Notes: generated by a model from the letters alone, not told the origin. A DNA stretch of 64,000 bases from Pseudomonas sp. UYIF39 (GCF_029963765.1 NZ_JALBYU010000027.1:18229-82228), one strand, 5' to 3'. Numbered from the stretch's first letter, positions 44,635 through 53,466 are shown. Program-made: numbers and translations.

Positions 44635-44660
44635 TTCAAGGCTCCTCTGAATGACGAGAT

Positions 44661-44732
44661 AAATACTAGTCGATACATAAGTCGTTGACAACGAGCGCTG
44701 GCTGCCCTCAACATCTGTATCGATCAGTATTT
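44661..44732. promoter_or_regulatory. Paired operators in the TetR-MFS intergenic region
   Basis: AAATACTAGTCGATACA (44661-44677) and TGTATCGATCAGTATTT (44716-44732) are inverted copies of each other with two mismatches, and each half is itself partly palindromic. They lie symmetrically between the divergent starts, so each can cover one promoter; TTGACA at 44685-44690 is a candidate -35 box. Likely TetR-family operator sites (inference). Confidence 0.6.
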
Positions 44733-44763
44733 AAATCTGAAGTCTTCGCTCAAGGAGTCTCCC

Positions 44764-45981
44764 ATGACACCCTCAATCACCTTATCGGCAGCGCCCGACC
44801 GCCTGCCCATCGGCGCGTTGCTTGCTCTGGCCATGACCGGCTTCATCTGCATCGTCACCGAAACCCTGCCCGCTGGCCTGCTGCCGCTGATCAGTGAAGG
44901 CCTGGTGATTTCCCCCTCCATGGCCGGCCAGATGGTCACCGCTTACGCTCTGGGCTCGGTGCTGGCGGTCATCCCCATGACCATCGCAACCCGCGGCTGG
45001 CGCCGCCGTAACGTGCTGCTGCTGACCATCGTCGGTTTCTTGCTGTTCAATTCCATCACCGCGCTGTCATCCCATTACGGCGTGACTCTGGTGGCGCGCT
45101 TCTTCGCCGGTGTCGCGGCGGGGTTGGCCTGGAGCCTGCTGGCCGGCTACGCACGTCGCATGGTTGCGCCCCATCAACAGGGCAAGGCGCTGGCGCTGGC
45201 CATGGTCGGCACACCGATTGCTCTGTCCCTAGGCGTGCCCCTCGGCACTTGGCTGGGCGGCCTCGTGGGTTGGCGCACCACCTTTGGCATCATGTCGGCC
45301 CTGACCCTGGTGCTGATCGCCTGGGTCCTGGTGAAAGTCCCTGACTACCCACCCCAAGCTGCGCACCAGCGCATGTCGCTGCGCACCGTGCTGACCACGC
45401 CGGGCGTACGGCCTGTGCTAGCGGTGGTGATCAGCTGGATGCTGGCACACAACATTCTCTACACCTACATCGCACCGTTTGTGGCGCCGGCGGGGTTGGG
45501 GGATCAAGTGGATTTGGTGTTGTTGGTGTTTGGTATTGCGGCGTTGGTGGGGATTTGGGTGACTGCCAAATTGGTTGAGCCATTGTTGCGCAAGACTGTG
45601 TTGGTGAGCTTGGCAGCGTTTGCGGCGGTTTGCGTGATGTTAGGTTTTTTGGGTAGCGTGCCTGATGTGATCTACATCGGTGTGGCGGTTTGGGGGTTGA
45701 GCTTCGGTGGGGCGGCGACGTTGCTGCAAACGGCACTGGCGGATGCGGCCGGGGATGGGGCGGATGTGGCGTTGTCGTTGAATGTGGTGGCCTGGAATAG
45801 CGCGATTGCGGGGAGTGGGGTGGTGGGTGGGGTGTTGCTGGATAGGTGGGGCGTCGCCTCTTTTCCATGGGCAATGGTGGTGTTGGTGGGTGTGGGGTTT
45901 GCAATTGTCTGGAGCGCTCGGGTTCACGGCTTCAAATCGGGCCCGCGTGCGGCTGGCAGGCCTGCGGTTGCGGGGCACTGA
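44764..45981 (+). CDS. MFS efflux transporter (AraJ/sugar-efflux-like DHA1)
   Basis: A 405-residue, 12-helix major-facilitator exporter. ALLALAMTGFICIVTETLPA is helix 1 of the DHA1 group, and ATRGWRRRNVLLLTIVGF carries the loop-2/3 basic motif. LVARFFAGVAAGLAWSLLAG and LGVPLGTWLGGLVGWRTTFG (motif C, antiporter) follow. AGGAG upstream of the ATG is well spaced. Codon choice changes at about 45490: before it CTG/ATC/GCC dominate, after it TTG/GTG/GTT/GGG dominate, giving strong G+T bias to the coding strand. The pump is probably repressed by the divergent TetR protein. Confidence 0.9.
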   Translation: MTPSITLSAAPDRLPIGALLALAMTGFICIVTETLPAGLLPLISEGLVISPSMAGQMVTAYALGSVLAVIPMTIATRGWRRRNVLLLTIVGFLLFNSITALSSHYGVTLVARFFAGVAAGLAWSLLAGYARRMVAPHQQGKALALAMVGTPIALSLGVPLGTWLGGLVGWRTTFGIMSALTLVLIAWVLVKVPDYPPQAAHQRMSLRTVLTTPGVRPVLAVVISWMLAHNILYTYIAPFVAPAGLGDQVDLVLLVFGIAALVGIWVTAKLVEPLLRKTVLVSLAAFAAVCVMLGFLGSVPDVIYIGVAVWGLSFGGAATLLQTALADAAGDGADVALSLNVVAWNSAIAGSGVVGGVLLDRWGVASFPWAMVVLVGVGFAIVWSARVHGFKSGPRAAGRPAVAGH

Positions 45982-46213
45982 ACCACATGAAAAAGCGGCT
46001 ATCTGATGGGGCGGCCTTAAATCGATAGCATCTTTTGATCGATTTCTGACATCTGTGAAGGGTCGTTATCGACCCATTGCAGTCAATCACCTCAAACGTC
46101 TGTCCAGAGTGCTTATGAAACCAGCCGAAATTCGGTAATTAACAGTTCGCGAGGTGATGGTGGGGTATATTCACCTGATACGTTACTAAAAATATATTAG
46201 GTAGAAACAGATC

Positions 46214-46789
46214 ATGGCGGTGACACGGCGATTAGTTTTCGTTATTTTTTTAGCTTTAGGCGTGGTCCCATTGTTTTATTTGCTTTCTCCAGAGACAGCT
46301 TCACCGGTTGTCGCAGTGGATAGACGATGTGACGCTGCAAGTTTTCAACTTACAGTGCCTTCATCAGTATGTACGTGGATAAAGCGTACTAAATCCAGTG
46401 TTGTTACATTCGGTGTTGAGCTGACAGATATGCGAATAGTCCAGCCAGACATAGTCCGCGGTTCCCATATGATTGTGCGAATAATACCTGTTGAAACTCC
46501 GAGTGCTCGGGGGCAAACAGCGCTAAAAGGGCTTGAGCCCACGTCTGTGACGGCAGGCCGAAGCGTATACAAGTATCTAGACGGGACCGTTTACCTGCTT
46601 CAGGGCATTGACGGAGCGTCCGTTTACATCAGTCGAGGGCTGACGACTTTTGAAGCCGACCGCCTCTACGGAAAAACGATTGAAGTGCGTTACCAATATG
46701 ATGGCCAACGGGATGACTTTGAGGCGCTGGATACTCAAGTAGTTGAGGTTTTGAAGCGGGTCGATCTTCAGCAAGAGCCTTCTATGTGA
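46214..46789 (+). CDS. Hypothetical membrane-anchored protein
   Basis: A 191-residue protein with one N-terminal hydrophobic segment (RRLVFVIFLALGVVPLFYLL) and a hydrophilic C-terminal region, so it is probably anchored in the inner membrane facing the periplasm. Cys pairs lie near residues 39 and 53. The last third (GLTTFEADRLYGKTIEVRYQ) ends in a helix. Lower GC and unusual codons compared with neighbours suggest transfer. I do not recognise it. An envelope-localised immunity role is a guess prompted by the PAAR module 1.5 kb downstream. Confidence 0.65.
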   Translation: MAVTRRLVFVIFLALGVVPLFYLLSPETASPVVAVDRRCDAASFQLTVPSSVCTWIKRTKSSVVTFGVELTDMRIVQPDIVRGSHMIVRIIPVETPSARGQTALKGLEPTSVTAGRSVYKYLDGTVYLLQGIDGASVYISRGLTTFEADRLYGKTIEVRYQYDGQRDDFEALDTQVVEVLKRVDLQQEPSM

Positions 46790-46858
46790 TGTGAAGAACT
46801 TGCTAAAGGATTTCTTTGGCATGCCACAACTTTCTTGTTTGAATGACCGCTTTTGGCC

Positions 46859-47036
46859 GATTCTGTTGAAAAAGTCGGTCATTCAAAGCTGCCTGATCAT
46901 TGACCGGTGAAAACGCCTTTTTTACACGCTGCTACGTGAAATCTGCGTCTGGAAACCGCTGCGGAAAGTAAAGATTTCAATCTCGGGCGCGTACTTTTCA
47001 GCTGCGGAAACCATGGCCGACTTTTTCAACAGAATC
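46859..47036. repeat. Miniature element family B, copy 2 (178 bp)
   Basis: It has the same GATTCTGTTGAAAAAG ends as copy 1 and GGCC duplications at 46855-46858 and 47037-47040. The left flank is GACCGCTTTTGGCC, the same palindromic-repeat arm. The interior is closest to the copy at 55297-55474. Confidence 0.82.
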
Positions 47037-47226
47037 GGCCGATCACTGCCGATGATGTTTGCTAAAGGTAGGGGGCAAACCCGATGCAAATGCAAATGTC
47101 CGGTTAGGTCGATTACAAATGGTCAAGTCAGCGCAATCACCCAGGTGTCAGCGGATCTGAAGAAGTGGCTCCAGTCAGCCGCGAGATGATCTAGGCTTCC
47201 CGCATTATCAATCAAGGACGATAGCC

Positions 47227-47442
47227 ATGTCAGTTAACTCAGAAGCCAAGATCGCCACGGCGGACGCGCTTACATTGCTCCTGCATAACCAGCACGCCCT
47301 AGCCGCCGCTATAGAAAAGGTCACCAAGTGGCTCTCTGAAAATGGTGTGGGAAATGTTGCCGCTAACGCGATGACAGCCATGGAAACGCTGGATACGAAT
47401 GCTCAAGGGATCACTGACGCAATCATGCGACTACGCCTTTGA
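47227..47442 (+). CDS. Small hypothetical protein
   Basis: A 71-residue alanine-rich, mostly helical protein (SVNSEAKIATADALTLLLHN, QHALAAAIEKVTKWLSENGV). It starts at an ATG preceded by AAGGACGATAGCC, a good ribosome-binding site. No motif is recognised. It stands alone and faces the convergent immunity gene. Confidence 0.6.
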   Translation: MSVNSEAKIATADALTLLLHNQHALAAAIEKVTKWLSENGVGNVAANAMTAMETLDTNAQGITDAIMRLRL

Positions 47443-47649
47443 TCGCTGACAGCCAGAGAGTAGCAACCTACAATCTGTCCCGCTCGCCCAGTTTTGGCAG
47501 TGCCCGTCTTCGCTGGATGTCGACTTAGGTGCTGGGTGGGCAACTATCTTACTTTCTCAGGCTGGTCCACAGATCGCCCCCCCGCCCTTAGTGACCGCTA
47601 AAGCGGCAGAGCTAGGGACTGGAAAAATCGAACGGGGTGAGCCGGGGAG

Positions 47650-48033
47650 CTACTTGAGTACCCCAGACTTTCCTACAGCGACAAGCAACGCCAATGCAGC
47701 GAATAACCCTATAACAGTCCATTGCAAGGCTACGAGCTTGCGTCTGAGTGGCGCGGGAAAATTGTTTACATCTTCGGCATTGATGCTGCCGCGCCTCAGA
47801 TAAAAGCCGGGAAACGTAATGAACCCAGAAACCCCACCAACCAGTAACAACTTACCCCAAGGGCCGCCATGCCTTAGCGAAGCCATACTCATGACTGAAG
47901 AGCTGTTTTTGAGACATCCAAGCATCACGTCCATTTTGGTGTAAGCCATGTACAACGCAACCCCGATCCAAATGAACATGCAAACAATCACTAAGCCGCA
48001 GAGGCCGCCAACAACAAGTTCAGCGGTGTTCAT
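47650..48033 (-). CDS. Putative membrane immunity protein for the PAAR effector
   Basis: A 127-residue protein with three predicted membrane segments: ~6-30 (VVGGLCGLVIVCMFIWIGVA), ~60-80 (KLLLVGGVSGFITFPGFYL) and ~103-122 (VALQWTVIGLFAALALLVAV). Its ATG overlaps the effector stop by four bases (ATGA, 48030-48033), so translation of the two is coupled. Small multi-span proteins directly downstream of pore-forming type VI effectors are typically the cognate immunity proteins, sitting in the inner membrane where the pore would open. I assign it on this logic; no sequence family is recognised. Confidence 0.72.
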   Translation of the reverse strand: MNTAELVVGGLCGLVIVCMFIWIGVALYMAYTKMDVMLGCLKNSSSVMSMASLRHGGPWGKLLLVGGVSGFITFPGFYLRRGSINAEDVNNFPAPLRRKLVALQWTVIGLFAALALLVAVGKSGVLK

Positions 48034-49499
48034 TTCGCAATCTCGTAAATCACTTCGCCAGTCATTTCACCGCCCAGTCCTCCAAGAGTGCCAGCAGCAT
48101 AAGAGCCCACAGCAACCGCTACAATACCGCACGCCAGTGTTGCTAAGCCGCCCGTTGGGACGCCTAGTCCAACACAGAGTCCACCGACTACCGGAGCTGT
48201 TAAGGCTGCACCCGCTGCTGCCCCACCTACAACTCCACCGGCAAAGCTGCCAGTCTCAGTGTATTTGATTCGGGCACATGCCTCGGTGTTTCCGGCTGTA
48301 CACACGTCTTGGACTTTCATGTAAGACGCTCCACCACCAACGGCAGTGCCAATCCAGCCACCGTATTTGATGACTTTTGCCGCTTCGGCCACACCTTGAA
48401 AGTGCGTGGCGTATCCCGGTATTTGTCCCGGTGCACCCGCCTTGGTCCATTGGTGAACCAAGCTTCGACTAGAGATTCCCAGTGCACTTTTCAAGTCGGG
48501 ATGATCCGGGAAGCCAATGCCCTTACGGGTCATGGAAGTCAGCTGCGTATTGAGTTGTGCAAGCAAGCGTTTGCGTTCAGCAAAAAATTCCGGCGAGCGC
48601 AAATTGCCGTCGGCCTGAAAAGACCGTTGGTGTAGTAATTCAATATCACGCAGAACGTTTTTCACGTCTTCTAGATTCTTGGCGAACATGGATTGGCCAA
48701 TGCCAATGGAGGTCGAGCCTTGAGCCAAAAATGTTTCGATTTCGTCACGGTGTCGGTGCAGGAAGCTGGCATCTTCGGCACTAAGGGGCCCGAGTGCATC
48801 ATTGACCTTGCTCGCCGCTTCCATCAAGACGGCTTCTTCTCGGGTGCATTGCAGGTTTTTCGGGTCACTCAGTGCGACAAGATGACCGGGTTTGGCACCG
48901 TTCGATAGTTGTGGATTGAGCGTACGAAACTTATCCAAGACTGCTTGAGTTGGTTTCTCGAACAGCGACGCTTCCAGTGCATCACGAGACATGGACTGTT
49001 GGACGATATGGAAGTCGGGTTCAGCCTCTTGTGAAGTGCTGGAAGCTGGCTTTTCTGTCGTAGCTGTTTTCTCCGTTGTAGGGCCTACCAGAGCATTTGC
49101 AGCAACGGCCTTCTCTGTCAACTTAGGATCAGCCAGCAGGGTAGCCATACGTTCATCATCTACAGAGCCATCAGGACGTATTGCCCCAAGAACAGCAAAG
49201 TTGATGATTGATGCACCGGGAGCAGCCCCCATAACAAAACCACCGCCGACATCACCTGATCCGGTGATGATAGTTCCACCATGGCTGGTAGGGCTGCCCA
49301 AGTGAGCCATAGGACGGCCATTTACCTGGATGGAGGGGAACCCGGTGGTAATAACTGCACCACAACCACAGGTATCGCCAACACGGGCAGAGCCCACGAA
49401 GTTGATATTGGTATCAGCAGAAGCAGATGCTATTGGAGTTGTGCCGTGTCCCGGTAATGGGCAGACATGCTTGTCACCCAATCGAGCAGAGGAAATCAT
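48030..49499 (-). CDS. PAAR-domain type VI effector with glycine-zipper C-terminus
   Basis: A 489-residue protein. Residues ~1-95 form a PAAR spike-tip domain (SARLGDKHVCPLPGHGTTPI, VGDTCGCGAVITTG, GRPMAHLGSPTSHGG). Residues ~155-360 are helical and soluble, and include a LysM-like region (FRTLNPQLSNGAKPGHLVAL). Residues ~380-489 are rich in Gly/Ala with long hydrophobic runs (SFAGGVVGGAAAGAALTAPV; GGLATLACGIVAVAVGSYAA), a pattern seen in membrane-inserting toxins. It should ride on the VgrG spike and open pores in rival cells. The next gene overlaps and encodes a small membrane protein. No VgrG or other Tss gene is in the window, so this is an orphan effector locus. Confidence 0.82.
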   Translation of the reverse strand: MISSARLGDKHVCPLPGHGTTPIASASADTNINFVGSARVGDTCGCGAVITTGFPSIQVNGRPMAHLGSPTSHGGTIITGSGDVGGGFVMGAAPGASIINFAVLGAIRPDGSVDDERMATLLADPKLTEKAVAANALVGPTTEKTATTEKPASSTSQEAEPDFHIVQQSMSRDALEASLFEKPTQAVLDKFRTLNPQLSNGAKPGHLVALSDPKNLQCTREEAVLMEAASKVNDALGPLSAEDASFLHRHRDEIETFLAQGSTSIGIGQSMFAKNLEDVKNVLRDIELLHQRSFQADGNLRSPEFFAERKRLLAQLNTQLTSMTRKGIGFPDHPDLKSALGISSRSLVHQWTKAGAPGQIPGYATHFQGVAEAAKVIKYGGWIGTAVGGGASYMKVQDVCTAGNTEACARIKYTETGSFAGGVVGGAAAGAALTAPVVGGLCVGLGVPTGGLATLACGIVAVAVGSYAAGTLGGLGGEMTGEVIYEIAK

Positions 49500-49620
49500 T
49501 CATCGTCCTTGTGTCGAGCATAAAAAATGCCTCCGTCAGTGGAGGCGAAAAGCGTTTGTATGCGCCGCAAGACTACCGCATGTGATGGTGAGTGGTCTGT
49601 AGGAAAAATCTGAACTTTTG

Positions 49621-50390
49621 TCACTCGCTCGCCCGAGACCTAAGCCTGCCGCCCTTTACTGCTTTCATGTTGGTTCTCACGGTTGTAGAGATTTGGAAAG
49701 CCAGTCCACGATAGGTACGACCAGCGATATCACGATAGCCAAGGTTGATAGCAGCCTGCTGGGCTTTGCTGCTTTCTTCTTCAAGCCCAGCCAGAACAGA
49801 CGCCATCAGAGGGAAGTTGATGCAGTGTCTGTCTCCCGCTAATGCCAGCGTGAAAAACGCTACCTTGCTGCCATCATCTCTGTTGTAACCATACTTTTCT
49901 TGCAGGTGGTAGTAGAGCCTTCCGAATACAATATCTCCATCAACCTTTAGCTTACGGGCGATCAGCTTGCAGTCGATGGGGAGGTACGGTTTGGAAACCC
50001 TTTTGTTTTCCGCACCGAGGGTGAAGGTTTCGATATTCCTTGTAGTACATCTTGTAGATGGTGTTGAGAATCTACCGGTCTGATGGGTGATTTCATGCCG
50101 GGCTGCCTTCAGGGATTGTGTGATGAGCAGCTTTGGTCACTGGACTGATATCCATCCGGTGCTCTGGTAGGTAGCCCACACGTGCAGCGTCTCGGACTGG
50201 AGCTGGACAAGACGAATACAGCCTCTGTACGCTCGTAGGATTTATGAGTGGCCTGTGTCACCCGCTGATATTCGAGAAAGAGCTTTTTACGGCTATAGGG
50301 GCGATCGTATACGCGCTTGATGCCGACCCATTCTGAGTCGGAATTCGACCGACTCTCCAGATACCCTATCTGATATTCCCAGCCACAGAT
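49621..50390 (-). pseudogene. Decayed pair of genes upstream of the PAAR effector
   Basis: Minus-strand reading shows two successive protein-like pieces. The upstream one reads SDSEWVGIKRVYDRPYSRKK and LFLEYQRVTQATHKSYERTE, then after a frameshift APVRDAARVGYLPEHRMDIS, ending EGSPA. Its stop overlaps an ATG (MKSPIRPVDSQHHLQDVL). The second piece, after another frameshift, gives SKPYLPIDCKLIARKLKVDG, DIVFGRLYYHLQEKYGYNRD and LAGLEEESSKAQQAAINLGY, ending at 49621. Neither frame is intact. I do not recognise the families; position and strand suggest former members of the effector locus. Confidence 0.5.
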
Positions 50391-50587
50391 TCACGACCGA
50401 TATTCGCCAGGGCCAGTGTCGATTTTGAAAAAAGTTGAATGTGCACTGAATGAAAATCAAGCCCCAAAGGACGGATCCAGAGAATTTCGATACGCCGTAT
50501 CCGATGGCGCGATAAGTAGTCGAAAAAGTGGCCGAGTGCTACCATTCACGATCTCTTGGGACTTTTACAATCATAAGGATTTGTCGA

Positions 50588-51148
50588 ATGACGTACCTTC
50601 GCTTGCTTTTAGCTTCAGCCGTGATTGCTCTTTGCACTGGCTGTGCTTCGCCCGCTCAAATTTCCGGCATGTCAGTATCTGCCGATCAAGCAAAGGCAAG
50701 CACCTATGACTCCCAGCTACGAAACAATGTCCGGCTTTCTGAGGTGAATGGCGGAGATAAAACCAATCCTCTATGGACTTCGGAAATCGACAGCCCTGAC
50801 TTCGGCGCTGCACTCAAGCAATCGCTCGCTAATGCTAATTTGCTTGGCGACGAATCAGCCTCCTATGCTCTACGTGCCAATCTGCTGCGCGTTGACCAGC
50901 CTATATTCGGACTGGATTTTGAGGTCACCAGCGAAGTGGAATACACGTTGATAAAATCAAGAACCAACAAGGTCGTTCTGCGTGAAATTATCCGAACCCC
51001 TTTTACTGCTGGCATGGGCGATTCTGTTATAGGAATCAAGCGCCTACGATTGGCCAATGAGGGATCCGCTCGGGTAAACATCATTGCTATGCTCAAGCGC
51101 CTCAGTGATCTCAAAATCGAAGCCAAACAAGTTTCGTTAAAGGACTGA
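50588..51148 (+). CDS. Putative lipoprotein of unknown function
   Basis: A 186-residue protein with a lipoprotein signal peptide: LRLLLASAVIALCTGCASP, where LCTGC is the lipobox and the Cys (about residue 18) would be lipidated. The mature part (SPDFGAALKQSLANANLLGD; YALRANLLRVDQPIFGLDFE; VTSEVEYTLI) has the look of a beta-rich outer-membrane-associated domain. The ATG at 50588 removes a 20-residue upstream extension and gives a clean signal peptide. A terminator follows at 51233. Confidence 0.78.
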   Translation: MTYLRLLLASAVIALCTGCASPAQISGMSVSADQAKASTYDSQLRNNVRLSEVNGGDKTNPLWTSEIDSPDFGAALKQSLANANLLGDESASYALRANLLRVDQPIFGLDFEVTSEVEYTLIKSRTNKVVLREIIRTPFTAGMGDSVIGIKRLRLANEGSARVNIIAMLKRLSDLKIEAKQVSLKD

Positions 51149-51232
51149 GTCTCTGACTGTAGTGTAGTACGACGACAGTTCAGAGAGTAAAAGCAGCTTC
51201 TGTACGCTCGCGGGAAGTCGTGTAAGCTTATT

Positions 51233-51254
51233 AGCCGCCTTTGGGGCGGCTTTT
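51233..51254 (+). terminator. Rho-independent terminator after the lipoprotein gene
   Basis: The stem AGCCGCC/GGCGGCT (51233-51239 with 51245-51251) is followed by a short T-run (TTTT). It lies 85 bp after the lipoprotein stop. Confidence 0.75.
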
Positions 51255-51504
51255 GGGTGGCCCACGATATTTTGAATTCGTAGCTGCTGACAGCGAGGTG
51301 GCACGGCAATGGCATTAAGGACCGATCCAGCCTGAGTGGGGATTTTGCCGTTCTACCAGTCAACCCTCTGATATTACCGCCTAGGAAACGAAGGTGATTT
51401 TCACCAAGGGCAGGTGCATAAATTGAAAAGTTTGGGTGTTGCGAAATTGCACTCAACTTGACCAGCAAGCTTAGTCACCATGATCGGTAGAGAGCTGCCC
51501 ATTG

Positions 51505-51545
51505 CTGCCGGCGGCCACAGGCAGAAATCGGCCAGAAGCAGACAT
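51505..51545. repeat. Palindromic-repeat copy, right half, unoccupied
   Basis: CTGCCGGCGGCCACAGGCAG is followed by AAATCGGCCAGAAGCAGAC, the right arm of the palindrome that carries insertions elsewhere. No miniature element is present here. Confidence 0.6.
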
Positions 51546-51927
51546 TCACCTGCCAATTTTATGTCCTGCTCCAGACTGCTGGACTTTCCCCTATATTAAC
51601 TATCATTCAAATAAGTTTGGTCGCAGTAGCGATCCAAACTAAATCGTCATATTTATGAAGTCATATGCAAACGAGTTGCCATATTGAGAAATCGCTTCAT
51701 CCACACATCTATGATATCGATCTGGTTAATGCCAAAATAAAAACAAGAATCACACATGAATAGCGCACTAATTAAAAGTTGATTGACTTTTTACTCCAAC
51801 TTACCATTCGTCGTCATACAGAAAAAAAATTCAACTTTTTCGAAAGCGGATGACTCCCACTAATACAGCCATCACGGCGGTGGGTACATTTTCCTGATTG
51901 ATTGACGATTGCTGATAGGAGATAGTA

Positions 51928-52365
51928 ATGAACTACGAAGATCGCGATACCTATGGCATGTACAAAACCAACCTCCTACGAGATGCCGGCTCCGAGGAAC
52001 AGGGGCCTGGCCCCGACCTGATGGGGGCAGACACACTCATTGGAAATGATGTTTATAACCATAATGAAGAAGACTTGGGGGATATTAAGGAAATCATGCT
52101 GGATGTTCGCAGCGGTAGAGTGAGTTATGCCGTTCTATCCTTTGGTGGCTTTCTTGGCATGGGAGAAAAATTGTTTGCGGTACCTTGGAATGCATTGACA
52201 CTCGATACAGTAAATAAGCGCTTTGTACTAAGCGTAGAGAAAGAGCGCTTGGAAAATGCACCAGGTTTTGACAAGGACAATTGGCCTAATATGGCCAACG
52301 AATCTTGGGCAACAGAAATCCATTCTTTCTATGGAACTAAACCCTACGATACTGTTCGGAGATAA
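51928..52365 (+). CDS. PRC-barrel domain protein
   Basis: A 145-residue soluble protein. Residues ~30-110 form a PRC barrel (LMGADTLIGNDVYNHNEEDL, GDIKEIMLDVRSGRVSYAVL, FGGFLGMGEKLFAVPWNALT), a fold found in stress proteins and in photosynthetic reaction centre H subunits. The start context AGGAGATAGTA is good. It is often a stress-response protein in soil pseudomonads. A terminator-like stem follows. Confidence 0.88.
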   Translation: MNYEDRDTYGMYKTNLLRDAGSEEQGPGPDLMGADTLIGNDVYNHNEEDLGDIKEIMLDVRSGRVSYAVLSFGGFLGMGEKLFAVPWNALTLDTVNKRFVLSVEKERLENAPGFDKDNWPNMANESWATEIHSFYGTKPYDTVRR

Positions 52366-52402
52366 AGTATCGACAAATGTCCATATCCGAAACGAAGAGT
52401 GA

Positions 52403-52429
52403 TGCGCGCCGAGCAAACAACGGCGCGCA
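52403..52429 (+). terminator. Stem-loop after the PRC-barrel gene
   Basis: The perfect 8-bp stem TGCGCGCC/GGCGCGCA (52403-52410 with 52422-52429) is followed by an A-rich, not T-rich, tract, so Rho-independent action is uncertain. It lies 38 bp after the stop codon. Confidence 0.55.
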
Positions 52430-52576
52430 TTGCGGTTAAAAAAGGTTTGTCGAAGCAACAGCCAAACTGGGTAGCTATAACTGCTAGGCATGAGGCAGAG
52501 AACGGCCAATAGCGGACGTTCGACCAAGTACTGCTTCTGGCCGATTCTTGCCTGTCATGAGGGGCAGAAAACGACC

Positions 52577-52735
52577 GAGGCTGTGTAAAAACGTTTTTCA
52601 GCGCGACAGGTACTCAAAACCAGACTGGAAATCGCGCTTCTACGCAAAATCCACATCTACTGACGTGCCGATAAATTTCAGATTTAACGTAGATGCGCAC
52701 ACTTCAATTTTGGCGACGCGTTTTTACACACTCTG
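52577..52735 (+). repeat. Miniature element family A, copy 2 (159 bp)
   Basis: It has the same length and ends as copy 1, and the duplication is GACC (52573-52576, 52736-52739). It lies in the right arm of a palindromic repeat (CAGAAAACGACC before it, GACCCAAAGCAGCC after it), the opposite arm from copies 1 and 3. Confidence 0.82.
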
Positions 52736-52739
52736 GACC

Positions 52740-53130
52740 CAAAGCAGCCCTCCATAACAGGTAGCCTCCCGACCTAACGTAGCCGCCAGTGCTAACAGTG
52801 CTAAATGACTTTTTACGATGGCCCGCAGCCTAGATCTGGCCGCCAGCTCCATCCGTACTACTAGATGCCTTTAGCGCGTTTAGGTTTGTGGGATGCCAAC
52901 CACTCTTTCTGCTCAGCGTCGATGAAGCTGCCGAAGATGCGAAACATAGACGTCAGGCATGGCCACTTCTCCTTTGAATTAGGAAAGCGTAGCAGCCAAA
53001 AAAATGGCCCGCATGCGGGCGGGCCAAACGGGAATTCTTCAAAGGAGCAGGGGTAATCTGCGCTCCATTCTGTGAGCATTGCGTGAAAAGCATGTCGCCG
53101 AAACGAAAGCATTCGGTCGAAGCAAACACA
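52740..53130. other. Gene-free stretch between miniature element copy A2 and the cytochrome c gene
   Basis: No gene is supported. It contains the minus-strand terminator of the cytochrome gene (52998-53026). Confidence 0.5.
52998..53026 (-). terminator. Rho-independent terminator of the cytochrome c gene
   Basis: On the minus strand the 8-bp stem TGGCCCGC/GCGGGCCA, with loop CCGCAT, is followed by seven Ts. It lies about 105 bp downstream of the cytochrome c stop codon. Confidence 0.85.
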
Positions 53131-53466
53131 CTACTTTTGCTGATGCAGGTATTTCTGAATTGCATCAATTTCAAGTTTGCTTGGCTTTACACCGTTGTCA
53201 GATTTGAAGCTAGCGCTAGCCCAATGCGGCATTGGCGCCTTCAGAGGCTTCCCATGGTCGTCGATACCGCTCAGCACGGCTCGCTCAAATACTTTTGATT
53301 TCCACTCACTGGCATCTCCGGCCAGCTTAGGTGCCGATCCTCCCGTGCCTCGAGGCCCGTGACAAACAATGCAGTTATCTTGAAAAAGTGTTTCTCCATC
53401 TGGCGGTGATGCCATTGCCGATGAGCAGGTGAGTAGGGCTACGAACGTCAGAAATGCGCATTTCAT
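53131..53466 (-). CDS. Periplasmic monoheme cytochrome c
   Basis: A 111-residue protein with a signal peptide (MKCAFLTFVALLTCSSAMA, cut about residue 19). One heme-binding site, CIVCH, occurs in LFQDNCIVCHGPRGTGGSAP, and a Met axial-ligand candidate lies in PLKAPMPHWASA. It resembles class-I cytochromes that donate electrons in the periplasm. The ATG at 53466 (residue 8 of a longer frame) places the signal peptide at the N-terminus. It stands alone with its own terminator; the redox partner is unknown. Confidence 0.9.
   Translation of the reverse strand: MKCAFLTFVALLTCSSAMASPPDGETLFQDNCIVCHGPRGTGGSAPKLAGDASEWKSKVFERAVLSGIDDHGKPLKAPMPHWASASFKSDNGVKPSKLEIDAIQKYLHQQK

Larger units (their letters stand above)
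51149..51927. other. 779-bp intergenic stretch, AT-rich in its second half
   Basis: No gene is supported. It holds the terminator at 51233-51254, a palindromic-repeat half at 51505-51540 and an AT-rich region (51600-51900) that probably contains the promoter of the PRC-barrel gene. Confidence 0.5.

Noticed and set aside
52861..53112. 83-codon minus-strand frame downstream of the cytochrome c gene
   Set aside because: It runs through a clear Rho-independent terminator and has no recognisable domain.
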